A stretch of 50,661 nt of DNA from Lentisphaerota bacterium (GTDB lineage: Bacteria; Verrucomicrobiota; Kiritimatiellia; CAIQIC01; Lenti-01): contig JAAZBB010000016.1 of assembly GCA_012514035.1 (NCBI GenBank), forward strand, positions 1 through 50,661, in the 5' to 3' direction. A program made the translations under genes and the position numbers. Within the stretch, counting starts at the first letter, position 1; each line of letters opens with the position of its first letter. This document shows, piece by piece, positions 33,382 to 42,424 of this stretch. Under the pieces are notes generated by a model that saw nothing but the letters and a program-made list of their open reading frames with translations, was not told the DNA's origin and made no database searches.

Positions 33382-36239
33382 GCCGCGTCCTGCTCCTCGC
33401 CTTCGCCTTCCTCCGCGAACACCCCGTCCGCTTCCTCGTCACCGCCCTGGCCACCATCGCCGCCGCGGCGATGGTCGTCTGGACCGTCAGCAGCTACGAC
33501 GCCCTCCTCGACTCCTTCGAGTCCTACTCCGACCAGTCCCAGGGCCGCTACACCCTCTCCATCGCCCCCATCAGCACCTTCCGCCAGTACGCCCCCGGTG
33601 CCATCCCCTCCACCGCCGAGAAATTCGTGCCCCCGGAGGTGGTCCGGCAGCTGGCCGCCGATCCCGCCGTCCTCGCCGCCGATCCCGTCTGGGTCCGCCG
33701 CATCAAGATGCGGCCCGCAAAAGAATCCCCGCCCGTCGCCGCCCCCGGCCGGAACCGTCCGCAAGCCCGCCCCGCCCCCGCTGGCAAACCCGGCGCGCCC
33801 GCTCCCGCCTCCCCCATGCCCCGGCGCATGCCCGATGTCCGCCTGCTCGGCACCACCGCCGCCCAGGCCCCCTATCCCCTCGATGACGGACGCTGGATCG
33901 ATCCCGCCCGCCCCGACCTTCCCGAAGCCACCCTCAGTTCCGAGGTCGCCCGGCAGTTCGGCATCGGCGTCGGTGACGATGTGGTCGTAGGCGAAGGCGA
34001 CCGCGCCCGCACTCTCCGCGTCGTCGGACTCGTCGCCAATCCGATCATCTCCGGCTTCGGCGCCGGCGTCGCCATCGCCCAAGTCATGACCCCCGCCCTC
34101 GGTGGCCTCTACGTCCCCATGCCCCTCGCCGAGGAACTCCTCGGCGAATCTTCCCGCATCCATTTCGTCGGCGTCGGCGTCGATCCCAACGCCGACATCA
34201 ATGCCTTCCGCTACGGCTGGACGCCGCGCCTCGGCAGCGCCGCCACGCCCGTCCAGTTCCAGGAAGCCCACGACGTCGAGGAAAACCTGGACCAAAGCGC
34301 CTCCGCCGAAAACGTCCGCACCCAGGCCTACACCTCCACAGGCATTGCCCTCCTCGCCGCCCTGTTCCTCGTCTTCAGCACCCTCAACATGGGCGTGGCC
34401 GAGCGCATCCGCCAGTTCGCGGTGCTGCGCGCCGTGGCCCTCACCCGCCTCCAGATCGGCGCCCTCGTCGCCATCGAAAGCCTCGTCTTCGCCACCGTCG
34501 GCTTCCTCGGCGGCATCGCCGTCGGCCACGTCGTCGTGCAGGCCGTCGCCCGCGCCTCCGCCCATCTGTTCCGCGCCAACGGCGCCAGTGTCGGCCCGCA
34601 CAGCCTCGCGCTCGCCGCGGTCTGCACCTATGGCGGGGCGCTGCTCGCCGCCATCTGGCCCATCCTCCGCGCCACCCGCGTACGCCCCATGGACGCCATG
34701 GCGCCGCGTTCCGACGGCCCCGCCCGCCGACTCTCGCCTGCCCTCGTCGCGCTCGGCCTGCTGCTGCTCGCCGTCCACCCCCTGGTCACCTTCGCGATGC
34801 CCATGCCCGATTCCGTCCGCTACGCCGCCTACGTTCTCGTCGGCTGCCCCGCGTTCGGCCTCGCCTTCATCCTGCTCGCTCCCGCCGCGGTCGTACTCGT
34901 CGATCGCTTCGGCAGCCCCCTCCTCGCCCGCCTCCTCGGCCTGCCGTCCCGCCTGCTCGCCAGCCAGATCACCGCCCACCTCTGGCGCACCGCCGGCATC
35001 GCCCTCGCCCTCACCATCGGCCTCGGCCTCTACGTCTCCATCCAGGTCTGGGGCTACAGCATGCTTAACTCCTTCATGCCCGGCGCGTGGGCCCCCGACG
35101 CCCTCGTCGCCTTCCAGCCCGGCCTCGATCCCGCCCGCGCCCCCGCCGTCGAACGCCTCCCCGGCATCGTCCCCGGCCACGCGCTGCCCATCGTCTTCGA
35201 ACAGCCCCGCCTCAAGAACGACCTCACCCGCAGCGCCGAACGCGCCACCGTCACCCGCCAGGACACCCTCGTCATCGTCGGCATCGACCCCGCCCGCGCC
35301 TTCGGCGGCCCCGATCCCCTCTTCCGCTTCGACTGGACCGCCGGCTCCCCCGAAGAAGCCGCCCCCCTCCTCGCCTCCGGCCGCGGCTGCATCGTTCCCG
35401 ACCACTTCCTCACCATCACCGGACTCCAACTCGGCGACACCTTCGAGCTGGTCCCGCCCGAAAATCCCGAAACCCCCGTCTCCTATGTCATCGCCGGCGC
35501 CGTGCGCCTCCCCGGCTGGCATTGGCAGACCAAGCCCGTCGGCTTCCGCTCCCGCACCCACCGCGCCTGTGCCCTCGTCTTCGCCGACTACGACACCGTC
35601 GCCGCCGACTTCTCCCGCCCCGCTGCCTCCCACGTCTGGCTCGACTTCGATCCCGCCGCCACCTCCGTCGAGCAGCTCGGCCGGGACGCCCGCGACCTCT
35701 TCGCGGAAATCCTCGGACGCGACGTCGCCCTCGGCGACGCCCCTCCCGGCGCGCCCGCCGTGCGCGTCATGCCCATCGACGGCATCCGCGGCATGGTCCG
35801 CTCCCACGCCAAGCAATGGCTCTGGGGCATGAGCCGCCTGCCCCTCGTCACCCTCGCCATCACCTGCCTTGGCGTCCTCAACGCCCTGCTCGCCTCCGTC
35901 CGCGCCCGCCGCTGGGACATCGGCGTGCTGCGCGCCATCGGCTTCACCCGCTGGGCCATCGTCCGTGCCGTCATCGCCGAAGGCCTGCTCATCGGCCTCG
36001 TCGCCTGCCTGCTCAGCCTTGGATTTGGCATCCTCGCCGGCTGGTGCGGCGCCGGCCTCTCGCAATACGTCAGCTTCTTCGCTGGCCTGCACCTCGAACT
36101 CATTCTCGAGTGGCGCCCTATCCTCGCCGGACTCGGCGCCGCGCTGCTCCTCTGCGCCCTCGCCGCCGTCGGCCCCGCCCTCTCCATCGCCCGCACCGAA
36201 CCCCTCACCCTCCTCCAGCAAGGCCGCGGGTCCTTCTGA
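33378..36239 (+). CDS. FtsX/MacB-type ABC transporter permease with two FtsX modules
   Basis: A 953-residue inner-membrane protein. TM1 at about residues 14-36 (FLVTALATIAAAAMVVW) is followed by a large periplasmic domain with a proline/alanine-rich insert at about 115-150. A first FtsX module lies near 315-450 (ALLAALFLVFSTLNMGVAERIRQFAVLRAVALTR). Central membrane helices, a second periplasmic domain and a second FtsX module near the C-terminus (VTLAITCLGVLNALLASVRARRWDIGVLRAIGFTRW) follow. The ARR-x-D-I-(A/G)-x-L-R-A-(I/V)-G phrase is the FtsX hallmark. Two modules in one chain mean one protein can serve both half-transporters. It overlaps the ATPase gene by four bases and ends the cassette. 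Confidence 0.88.
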   Translation: MSRVLLLAFAFLREHPVRFLVTALATIAAAAMVVWTVSSYDALLDSFESYSDQSQGRYTLSIAPISTFRQYAPGAIPSTAEKFVPPEVVRQLAADPAVLAADPVWVRRIKMRPAKESPPVAAPGRNRPQARPAPAGKPGAPAPASPMPRRMPDVRLLGTTAAQAPYPLDDGRWIDPARPDLPEATLSSEVARQFGIGVGDDVVVGEGDRARTLRVVGLVANPIISGFGAGVAIAQVMTPALGGLYVPMPLAEELLGESSRIHFVGVGVDPNADINAFRYGWTPRLGSAATPVQFQEAHDVEENLDQSASAENVRTQAYTSTGIALLAALFLVFSTLNMGVAERIRQFAVLRAVALTRLQIGALVAIESLVFATVGFLGGIAVGHVVVQAVARASAHLFRANGASVGPHSLALAAVCTYGGALLAAIWPILRATRVRPMDAMAPRSDGPARRLSPALVALGLLLLAVHPLVTFAMPMPDSVRYAAYVLVGCPAFGLAFILLAPAAVVLVDRFGSPLLARLLGLPSRLLASQITAHLWRTAGIALALTIGLGLYVSIQVWGYSMLNSFMPGAWAPDALVAFQPGLDPARAPAVERLPGIVPGHALPIVFEQPRLKNDLTRSAERATVTRQDTLVIVGIDPARAFGGPDPLFRFDWTAGSPEEAAPLLASGRGCIVPDHFLTITGLQLGDTFELVPPENPETPVSYVIAGAVRLPGWHWQTKPVGFRSRTHRACALVFADYDTVAADFSRPAASHVWLDFDPAATSVEQLGRDARDLFAEILGRDVALGDAPPGAPAVRVMPIDGIRGMVRSHAKQWLWGMSRLPLVTLAITCLGVLNALLASVRARRWDIGVLRAIGFTRWAIVRAVIAEGLLIGLVACLLSLGFGILAGWCGAGLSQYVSFFAGLHLELILEWRPILAGLGAALLLCALAAVGPALSIARTEPLTLLQQGRGSF

Positions 36240-36346
36240 TAGCCCCCCTGCCCGGTTGGCGGACAAGCCGGGCCGGCGCCGGATTCCAGCGCCTGGCCCG
36301 AGACCGAGCCCATCCCCATCCGGATCAGCCCCCCACCGGTGTTGAC

Positions 36347-36441
36347 GTTATTCCCCGGCCTTGATGGCGTCCCACAGTTTCGTGTACTTGACGTTGTTCT
36401 CGCCCAGATCGCCGATCATTTCCAGCTTGGCGATCACTTCC
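36347..36441. repeat. Right copy of the 95-bp direct repeat (3' end of potD)
   Basis: Identical to 30066-30160 except at 36369. It runs from one base past the potD stop codon to within the codons of the last 31 residues. Together the copies bracket the 6.2-kb TonB/ABC segment. Confidence 0.92.
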
Positions 36442-37385
36442 GGCGGAGGGAACAGAATGGGATCCGCCTGGATCTCCGGCGGCAGCAGACTGTAGCTGGG
36501 CCGGTTGGGACACAAGAAATAGATGTATTCCGTCAATTCCGCGGCCACCGCGGGATCCAGGATGAAGTTGATGAATTTGTGGGCCAGCTCGACCTGCCGG
36601 GCATCCGTGGGAATCACCATGTCATCGAAGCTCAGGGCGCTGCCTTCCTGGGGCACGGCGATCTGGATGTCTTCGTTCTCGCTCTGCACCAGCATCAGGT
36701 CGCCGCTGTAGCCGTGCGTCAGGAGGAATTCGCCGGAAGCCAGCCCGGTCTTGTACTGCTCATTCTCGAACTTTGCGAGGTTCTTCTTCCAGCGCAGAAC
36801 GACGTCTTTGGCTTCCGCGAGCTGCTGGTCATCGAGGGTGTTGAGGCTGTAGCCCAGGAACTTGAGGGCCGCCCCGATGGTTTCGCGATGGTCGTTGAGC
36901 ATCGTCATGCGGTTCCGGAGATCCTCCCGGTCCAGCATGCCCCATGAAGGCGTGAAGTCCTTGACCTTGCCATCGAGATAGCCCAGACAGGTAATGGTGA
37001 CGGTATAGGGAACGCTGTGCTCCATGGTCTTGTCAAAGGCCATGGCCAGATAATCCGGATCGATGTTGGCCAGATTGGGCAGTTGCGCCGGGTCGAGTTT
37101 CCGGAGCATGTTCTGGTCGTTCATGATCTTGACCATGTAGCTACTGGGAAACAGCAGGTCGTAGCCCGTCGCCCCGGCCTTGAGCTTGGCGTACATTGCC
37201 TCGTTGGAATCGTAGGTATCGATCACCACCCGGCAGTTGTTTTCCGTCTCGAACCGCGTCACCAGTTCGGGCTTCACATAGTCGGACCAGGTGTAGATAT
37301 GCAGCACCGGCTTTTTCTCCGCGCACCCGACCAGGACCGCCAGCGCTGCGGCGGCCAGAACCATCTCCAGGACCCTCTTCTTCAT
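36348..37385 (-). CDS. potD: Polyamine (spermidine/putrescine) ABC transporter substrate-binding lipoprotein
   Basis: A 345-residue periplasmic-binding lipoprotein. The signal ends with lipobox LVGC (acylated C21). The mature protein opens with VLHIYTWSDYVKPELVTRFE, characteristic of PotD/PotF. It contains GYDLLFPSSYMVKIM, PYTVTITCLGY in place of PYTWGTTGI, and EFLLTHGYSGDLML, then the family ending. Loss of the canonical Trp in the PYTW motif may change ligand preference. It should deliver polyamines to PotABC, whose genes lie upstream on the same strand, separated by 793 bases. Its 3' end is duplicated at 30066. It is convergent with the FtsX permease gene. Confidence 0.9.
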   Translation of the reverse strand: MKKRVLEMVLAAAALAVLVGCAEKKPVLHIYTWSDYVKPELVTRFETENNCRVVIDTYDSNEAMYAKLKAGATGYDLLFPSSYMVKIMNDQNMLRKLDPAQLPNLANIDPDYLAMAFDKTMEHSVPYTVTITCLGYLDGKVKDFTPSWGMLDREDLRNRMTMLNDHRETIGAALKFLGYSLNTLDDQQLAEAKDVVLRWKKNLAKFENEQYKTGLASGEFLLTHGYSGDLMLVQSENEDIQIAVPQEGSALSFDDMVIPTDARQVELAHKFINFILDPAVAAELTEYIYFLCPNRPSYSLLPPEIQADPILFPPPEVIAKLEMIGDLGENNVKYTKLWDAIKAGE

Positions 37386-38178
37386 GCTTTGTCTCCTCTT
37401 GCCACTTCAGCTTGGCGGACGGATTCTGGCACAGCCGCGGCGCGCGGCACAATTCCAAAGCGCAAAAACTTTCATGAAGCATGGCCCCTTCCGCGGTCTC
37501 CAGCCCCCCACGACCGTGCATTGTGGGTGAATGCAGCGCCACATGCCAAACCTCACGCGCCCCGCCCGGCCGGGCGAGGGCTGCGCTGAGGAGTCGCGTT
37601 TACATTTTGGGAAACAATCAGCATGCGTTGAATGTCTGTGTGGACTGTGCGTCCACATGCGGCGTATTTTTTCGGGGGGGGGCAAGTGGCTCTGAGTTCC
37701 GAGAATGTTGCCTCTTGCATGGCAAGCCGCCGGGGGCCTGAACCCCGAACTCAACAAACCGCCACATCTTCCATTGGATGCTCACATGGCCTTGACATGT
37801 CGAAAAACCGTCCCACCTCGCGGTTCGCTTGCGACCGGAGCGAAGACGGCAAGAGATACATCCCCTTGTCGTTTGTTTCACTGTTTATAAATATTGGAAT
37901 AATTCCATTGTTTATAAACATTGAAACAAGAGGAAACACACCAAAACGCAGAGGGACTGGCCAGACTGATGTGCCCCTCCACTTCTTTCGTCCCTGCTTT
38001 TCCGCACGAACCATGCGGCCAGACCCGTTGAAAGATGAAAACGAAGGCAGGGCGCTGCGGCGGAGGACAGCCTGAACTCCGCAATCGTACTTCCTGCAAA
38101 CCGGCGTCATCCGAGGAATCGGATCCAGGGCTCGGACCCGGACATGACCTTTCTGTCCACGGAAAGTCCGGATTGGAA
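37386..38178. other. Gene-free region between potC and potD
   Basis: 793 bases that interrupt the pot operon. It holds an AT-rich 57-bp imperfect palindrome (37873-37929), a small hairpin (TGTGGAC near 37640 with GTCCACA) followed by a T-rich stretch, and short open frames on both strands that I cannot assign. A possible -35 TTGACA lies near 37793 on the plus strand. Confidence 0.6.
37873..37929. repeat. 57-bp imperfect palindrome, AT-rich
   Basis: Arms of 28 bases pair at 25 positions around a central A at 37901; the three failures are at 37881/37921, 37892/37910 (a G-U in RNA) and 37894/37908. It contains the inner palindrome GGAATAATTCC and the perfect palindrome TGTTTATAAACA (37909-37920). 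It may be an operator, a palindromic mobile element or an RNA hairpin. Confidence 0.85.
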
Positions 38179-38961
38179 TCAGGCCGTGCGGCGGTCGCGG
38201 TTGGACATGTACTGGCTGGCGATCACGCAGCTGAACGTGATGACCAGCAGAATGGTCGAGAGCGCGTTGATCAACGGCGGGGCGCCGTATTTGATCATGC
38301 TGTAGATCTTGATGGGCAGCGTGGTCGACCCGGGTCCGGCCACGAAGAAGGAGATCACGAAGTCATCGATCGACAGCGTAAAGGCCAGGAGCCCGCCGGC
38401 GAGGATGCCCGGGGCCAGCATCGGGATGAGCACCCGCCAGAGGGTGGTCCACCAGCCCGCGCCGAGATCCTGCGCAGCCTCGATGATCGCGAAATCAAAG
38501 TCCTGCAGCCGGGCCAGGACCGTCATGGCCACGTAGGACAGGCAGAAGGTGACATGGGCGATGGCGATGGTGGCCAGTCCCAGCTGCACCTTCAGCTGCA
38601 CGAAAAACAGCAGCATGCTCAGGCCCATCAGAATCTCCGGCAGTACCAGCGGGGTGTAGATCACGCTGTAGTGCACCTTCTGCAGGCGGGTGCCGGCGAA
38701 CCGGTGCAGGGCGAACGCCGCCGACGTGCCCAGCACCATCGAGGCCAGCGTGGCCACCCCGGCGATGATCAGCGTGTTCGTCAACGCATGCCAGATGCTC
38801 GGCTCGTTCATCAGCCGGATGTACCACTTCAGCGAGGCGGACTCCCACGAGCCTCCGAAGCGTGAGGAATTGAACGAATTCGCCACCAGAATGACAATCG
38901 GCACGTAGAAGAAAAGGATGACCGACCAGGTCACGAGCATGGGCAGGCGGCTGGGCTTCAT
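38179..38961 (-). CDS. potC: Polyamine ABC transporter permease PotC
   Basis: A 260-residue inner-membrane permease with six hydrophobic segments. The binding-protein-dependent transport signature (EAA loop) is IIEAAQDLGAGWWTTLWRVLIPMLAPGI at about residues 157-184, where it docks with the PotA ATPase. Family phrases at the N-terminus are FFYVPIVILVANSFNSSRFGGSWESASLKWY and, later, TLSIDDFVISFFVAGPGSTTLPIKIYSMIKYG, which identify PotC rather than PotB. The gene begins four bases after potB. It is the third gene of potA-potB-potC, and the substrate-binding gene follows only after a 793-base gap. Sequence is complete. Confidence 0.93.
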   Translation of the reverse strand: MKPSRLPMLVTWSVILFFYVPIVILVANSFNSSRFGGSWESASLKWYIRLMNEPSIWHALTNTLIIAGVATLASMVLGTSAAFALHRFAGTRLQKVHYSVIYTPLVLPEILMGLSMLLFFVQLKVQLGLATIAIAHVTFCLSYVAMTVLARLQDFDFAIIEAAQDLGAGWWTTLWRVLIPMLAPGILAGGLLAFTLSIDDFVISFFVAGPGSTTLPIKIYSMIKYGAPPLINALSTILLVITFSCVIASQYMSNRDRRTA

Positions 38962-38965
38962 GGCG

Positions 38966-39844
38966 TCAGATGCCCTCCTCGCGCAGGGTGTCCCGCGGGC
39001 TCTCCTTGCCGCGCAGGGTGGTGATGGCGATCATCGGAATCAGCACGGCCACGGTCAGAAAGGCCGACAGGCCCGCCGCGTGCGGCAGGTTGCGGTCCAC
39101 GAACGTCCGCTGGGCGATCTTGTTGCCGATCATTTCGCTGGTCGGCCCGCCGACGATGTCGGGGATGACGTAGGACCCCAGGGAGGGAATGAACACCATC
39201 AGGAAGGCGGTCAGCAGGCCGACGCGGATGCCCGGCAAAAACACCGACCGGAATGCGCAGAAGGAAGATGCCCCGAGGTCCTTCGCGGCTTCGATCAGGC
39301 GGAAGTCAAACTTTTCCGCCGCGGCATAGATCGGCAGGATGGCGAAGGGCAGTTCGGTGTACACCATGACCAGGAGCACCGACCAGGCGTTGTAGAGCAG
39401 CGAGGTCTCGGCCCCGACCAGGCCGAGGAACACCAGGGTGTTCTTGAGCAGGCCCTCCGGATGCAGCAGCACCTTCCACGCGAAAATGCGCACCAGAAAA
39501 CTCGTCCAGAACGGCAGAATGACCAGCAGCAGCACCAGCCGCCGGCGCGCCGGGCTCACCCGCGCCATGTAATAGCCCATCGGGGTGGCCAGCAGGATGC
39601 AGATGGCCGTGGCCGCCACGCTCAACCACACCGTCCGCCAGATGATGGCCGGATAGTTCGGATTGCCCAGCGTCCGCAGCGTGTTCAGCGTCCAGCCCTC
39701 GCCGATGCCCCCGTAGGGCGTCGGCGGCTTGAAGGTGATGGCAAACACCAGCACCGTCGGCACCAGGAACAGCAGCAGCAGCCAGACGAACGACGGCAAC
39801 GTCACGAGCCACTCAGAGGCGTGGCGCCGGGTTTCGGCTTTCAT
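38966..39844 (-). CDS. potB: Polyamine ABC transporter permease PotB
   Basis: A 292-residue inner-membrane permease, partner of PotC. Six transmembrane segments are visible. The EAA loop is LIEAAKDLGASSFCAFRSVFLPGIRVGL, and the C-terminal segment FIPSLGSYVIPDIVGGPTSEMIGNKIAQ is the PotB/PotH signature. The N-terminus has VTLPSFVWLLLLFLVPTVLVFAITFKPP. The start overlaps the potA stop by four bases (ATGA). It should form the heterodimeric channel for polyamines received from PotD. Nothing is missing. Confidence 0.93.
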   Translation of the reverse strand: MKAETRRHASEWLVTLPSFVWLLLLFLVPTVLVFAITFKPPTPYGGIGEGWTLNTLRTLGNPNYPAIIWRTVWLSVAATAICILLATPMGYYMARVSPARRRLVLLLVILPFWTSFLVRIFAWKVLLHPEGLLKNTLVFLGLVGAETSLLYNAWSVLLVMVYTELPFAILPIYAAAEKFDFRLIEAAKDLGASSFCAFRSVFLPGIRVGLLTAFLMVFIPSLGSYVIPDIVGGPTSEMIGNKIAQRTFVDRNLPHAAGLSAFLTVAVLIPMIAITTLRGKESPRDTLREEGI

Positions 39845-41079
39845 CGCAGTACGGGCTGCGCCGGCGCAGCGTGGTTGGGGTCGGGACTCGTTTCGCCCAC
39901 TTCCTCCGGCGGCAGTTGGATGAGATTCTCGTCCTGCGCGCTGTATTTCTCCAGCATGAAGCCGTCATCGGCGTGCCAGCTGATCCAGACCTTCTCGCGC
40001 CAGCGGATGGGATTTTCATCCAGCAGGAACCGGCTGTGCTGGCGAATCACCGAAATGCGGTAGTCGCCCGCCCGCACCCAGTACTTGGTCTGGGAACCGA
40101 GGTAGATCACATCCTCCACCACGCCCTCGATGGCGTTGAGGTGCGGGGCCGGCTTGGGCCGCTCGCGGGAAATGCGCAGCTTCTCGGGCCGGATGCTCAG
40201 GAAGATCTGCTCGCCTTCCTTGATCTGCTTGTCGTTGTAGCATTCCAGGTCGGGAAAATCCTCGATGTGCAGCCGGCTGTAGTCCTTGTCCACCGCCACG
40301 GACAGAAACCCCTCCAGCACCGAGTGTTTCTCCAGCGGCTCGGCCACGGTGCCGTTGAAGAAATTCGTGTCGCCGATGAAGGCGGCCACGAAACTCGTGC
40401 GCGGCGCTTCGTAGATTTCCTCCGGCGTGCCGAGCTGTTCGATCCGGCCCAGTTTCATTACCGCCAGGCGGTCCGACAGGCTCATGGCCTCGCCCTGGTC
40501 GTGCGTCACGTACAGGAATGTGATGCCGACCTCGTCGTGAATCAGGTCCAGTTCAATGAGCATGCGCTGGCGGAGCTTGAGGTCCAGCGCGGCCAGAGGC
40601 TCGTCCAGCAGCAGCACCCGCGGCTTGTTCACCAGCGCCCGCGCGATCGCCACCCGCTGTTTCTGGCCGCCCGAAATCTGGTCGGGCTTCTTCCACGCCT
40701 GATCCTCCATCTGGATCAGGGTCAGCATCTTGGCCACCTCCGTCTGGATCTCCTGCCTGGGGCGTTTGGCGACCTTCAGCCCGAAAGCGATATTGTCCCA
40801 CACCGACAGGTGCGGAAACAACGCATAGCTTTGGAAGATGGTGTTGACCTTGCGCTCGTAGGGCGGCAGGTCCGTCACGTCCTCTCCGCCCAGCAGCACC
40901 CGTCCGGTGTCCGGCTGTTCGAACCCGGCCAGGATCCGCAAGAGCGTGGTCTTGCCGCAGCCGCTCGGACCCAGCAGGGAAAAAAATTCCCCCTGCTTGA
41001 CCGTGAGCGAGACGTGATCCACCGCCTTCACGTCGCCGTAATGTTTGGAAACGTCTTCGAACTGCAGAAATTCGCTCAC
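39841..41079 (-). CDS. potA: Polyamine ABC transporter ATP-binding protein PotA
   Basis: A 412-residue ATPase, longer than the usual 370-380. Walker A GPSGCGKTT at 37-45, signature ISGGQKQR at 135-142, Walker B LLLDE at 156-160 and H-loop YVTHDQ are all intact. The C-terminal TOBE regulatory domain spans about 240-360. The last 40 residues, with EKYSAQDENLIQLPPEEV, extend beyond the family norm. It is the first gene of potA-potB-potC and is divergent from the secreted protein gene at 41313. It energises polyamine uptake, and polyamine binding to the C-terminal domain often inhibits it. FbpC/CysA-like importers share the architecture, but gene context decides for Pot. Confidence 0.92.
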   Translation of the reverse strand: MSEFLQFEDVSKHYGDVKAVDHVSLTVKQGEFFSLLGPSGCGKTTLLRILAGFEQPDTGRVLLGGEDVTDLPPYERKVNTIFQSYALFPHLSVWDNIAFGLKVAKRPRQEIQTEVAKMLTLIQMEDQAWKKPDQISGGQKQRVAIARALVNKPRVLLLDEPLAALDLKLRQRMLIELDLIHDEVGITFLYVTHDQGEAMSLSDRLAVMKLGRIEQLGTPEEIYEAPRTSFVAAFIGDTNFFNGTVAEPLEKHSVLEGFLSVAVDKDYSRLHIEDFPDLECYNDKQIKEGEQIFLSIRPEKLRISRERPKPAPHLNAIEGVVEDVIYLGSQTKYWVRAGDYRISVIRQHSRFLLDENPIRWREKVWISWHADDGFMLEKYSAQDENLIQLPPEEVGETSPDPNHAAPAQPVLR

Positions 41080-41233
41080 CGTCCTATGCGCCCTCCGTCA
41101 ACCGGCACCATCACCATTCCGCTTCCACCGCTGAATGTGGACCGCATTATGAAACAGCCCCCCTCCATTTCAATCAAAACTTTTGAGGCCGGCCCGCGCG
41201 CCGCCCCCGGGGCGTGGCCGGCGCGAACGGCGT

Positions 41234-41262
41234 TTGACTTAGCCGGCCCGTTGCGCCATAAA
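41234..41262 (+). promoter_or_regulatory. Candidate promoter for the gene at 41313
   Basis: TTGACT (41234-41239), a 17-base spacer and CATAAA (41257-41262) lie about 50 bases upstream of the start codon. Both elements are one or two mismatches from consensus. Confidence 0.5.
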
Positions 41263-41312
41263 TCCTCCCGCAACGCTGCTCCCGTTCCCGCTGAAGCCCG
41301 AGGAGATTGCCG

Positions 41313-42398
41313 ATGAAACCCAACCTGCTCCGCCTCCTGCCTGTTGCGGTCCTGCTGTATGCCTCGGCCCTCCGGGCGGAAGTCGCCACGCTGTTCTCAC
41401 CGGAACCGCCCGAGGCCGGCGCCGCCACCCTGATGGAGACCTATCTGCCCCTGCTCGTCGAAGGCCGGTTCGATCAGGCCCTGGGACTCTACGACCTGCG
41501 CGGCCTGCGTCAGTATCTGCTCGAACGCCGCCTGAACGAACTCAAGGTCCACAATCCCGAATTGACCGCCGGGGATCTCGAGGAAATCTCCGCCCGGCTC
41601 CAGATGAACGAGCTGAATCCCAACCGGCTGCGCAGCATCCAGATGGATCTGCTCAAGGAAGGCGGCTATGAAGGCATGGAGTGGAGCATCCGGGGCTACG
41701 CCCCCGCCCCGGACATCATCGATGGCTACCTCGTCAGCATCCAGGCCCGCACGGGCGATGGGCGCGAACTGCCCCTCCTGCGCGGCATCAAGAAACTTGG
41801 CGAAGACTGGCTCCTGGCACCGGAAATCGTCGAAGACATGGCCGGGCGCCGCGGCGTCGGATTGCGGCCCGAGAGCGTGCCCGCGCCCGCCGAAGTGGGG
41901 GCGCTGATGAATACCTTCTGGACCCACTGGCGGGCCGGGGAGTTGAACGAAGCCTACGCGCTCCTTGGTCCGGAATACCGCGCGCGGGTTTCGCAACTCG
42001 CGTTTCTCCAGCAGGCGCAGGATTTCATGGCCACTGCGGGCGTGCCGGCATCCTGGAAACAGGTCAAGACCATCGAGACCGCCCCCGCCACGCTCTGGAT
42101 GGGCGTCCAGGTCCAGGGATCGATCACCTCCAAGCCGACCATCATGCAGTTCAAGCAGATGGGACAGACCTGGATCATCGAGGATTTCCAGTTCCAGATG
42201 CCGCGCGGCGCACCTCCGCGTTTCGCCCCGCCCAGGCAAGCAACCCCTTTCCGCACCGATCTTCAGCCGGACCTGAAACCCGCCCTGTCGCCGCCGCCAG
42301 CCCGGGCGCCCCTGCCGCCGCCAGCCCGGGCGCCGGCGGCATCCGGACCGGACTCGCCGGCCAAACCGGAAGGCCCGGTCGGCCCCGATGCCCCCTGA
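41313..42398 (+). CDS. Exported protein of unknown function
   Basis: A 361-residue protein with a signal peptide (MKPNLLRLLPVAVLLYASALRA). It shows two similar halves resembling NTF2-like/DUF4019-type folds: ETYLPLLVEGRFDQALGLYDLRGLRQYLL near the start and LMNTFWTHWRAGELNEAYALLGPEYRARVS near 195, each a helix-rich segment followed by beta strands such as DWLLAPEIVED and TWIIEDFQFQMP. The C-terminal 65 residues are proline/alanine-rich and disordered. I do not recognise the family beyond this. The ATG at 41313 has AGGAG eight bases upstream. It is divergent from potA and convergent with maf. It probably acts in the periplasm. Confidence 0.6.
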   Translation: MKPNLLRLLPVAVLLYASALRAEVATLFSPEPPEAGAATLMETYLPLLVEGRFDQALGLYDLRGLRQYLLERRLNELKVHNPELTAGDLEEISARLQMNELNPNRLRSIQMDLLKEGGYEGMEWSIRGYAPAPDIIDGYLVSIQARTGDGRELPLLRGIKKLGEDWLLAPEIVEDMAGRRGVGLRPESVPAPAEVGALMNTFWTHWRAGELNEAYALLGPEYRARVSQLAFLQQAQDFMATAGVPASWKQVKTIETAPATLWMGVQVQGSITSKPTIMQFKQMGQTWIIEDFQFQMPRGAPPRFAPPRQATPFRTDLQPDLKPALSPPPARAPLPPPARAPAASGPDSPAKPEGPVGPDAP

Positions 42399-42424
42399 GC
42401 CGGGCTTCGTCCCCGCCGGGTTCC

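Noticed and set aside
30991-36266. Very long minus-strand open frames across the TonB/ABC cassette
   Set aside because: They are Gly/Glu/Ala-rich shadows of C-rich codons in the plus-strand genes and have no domain signatures.
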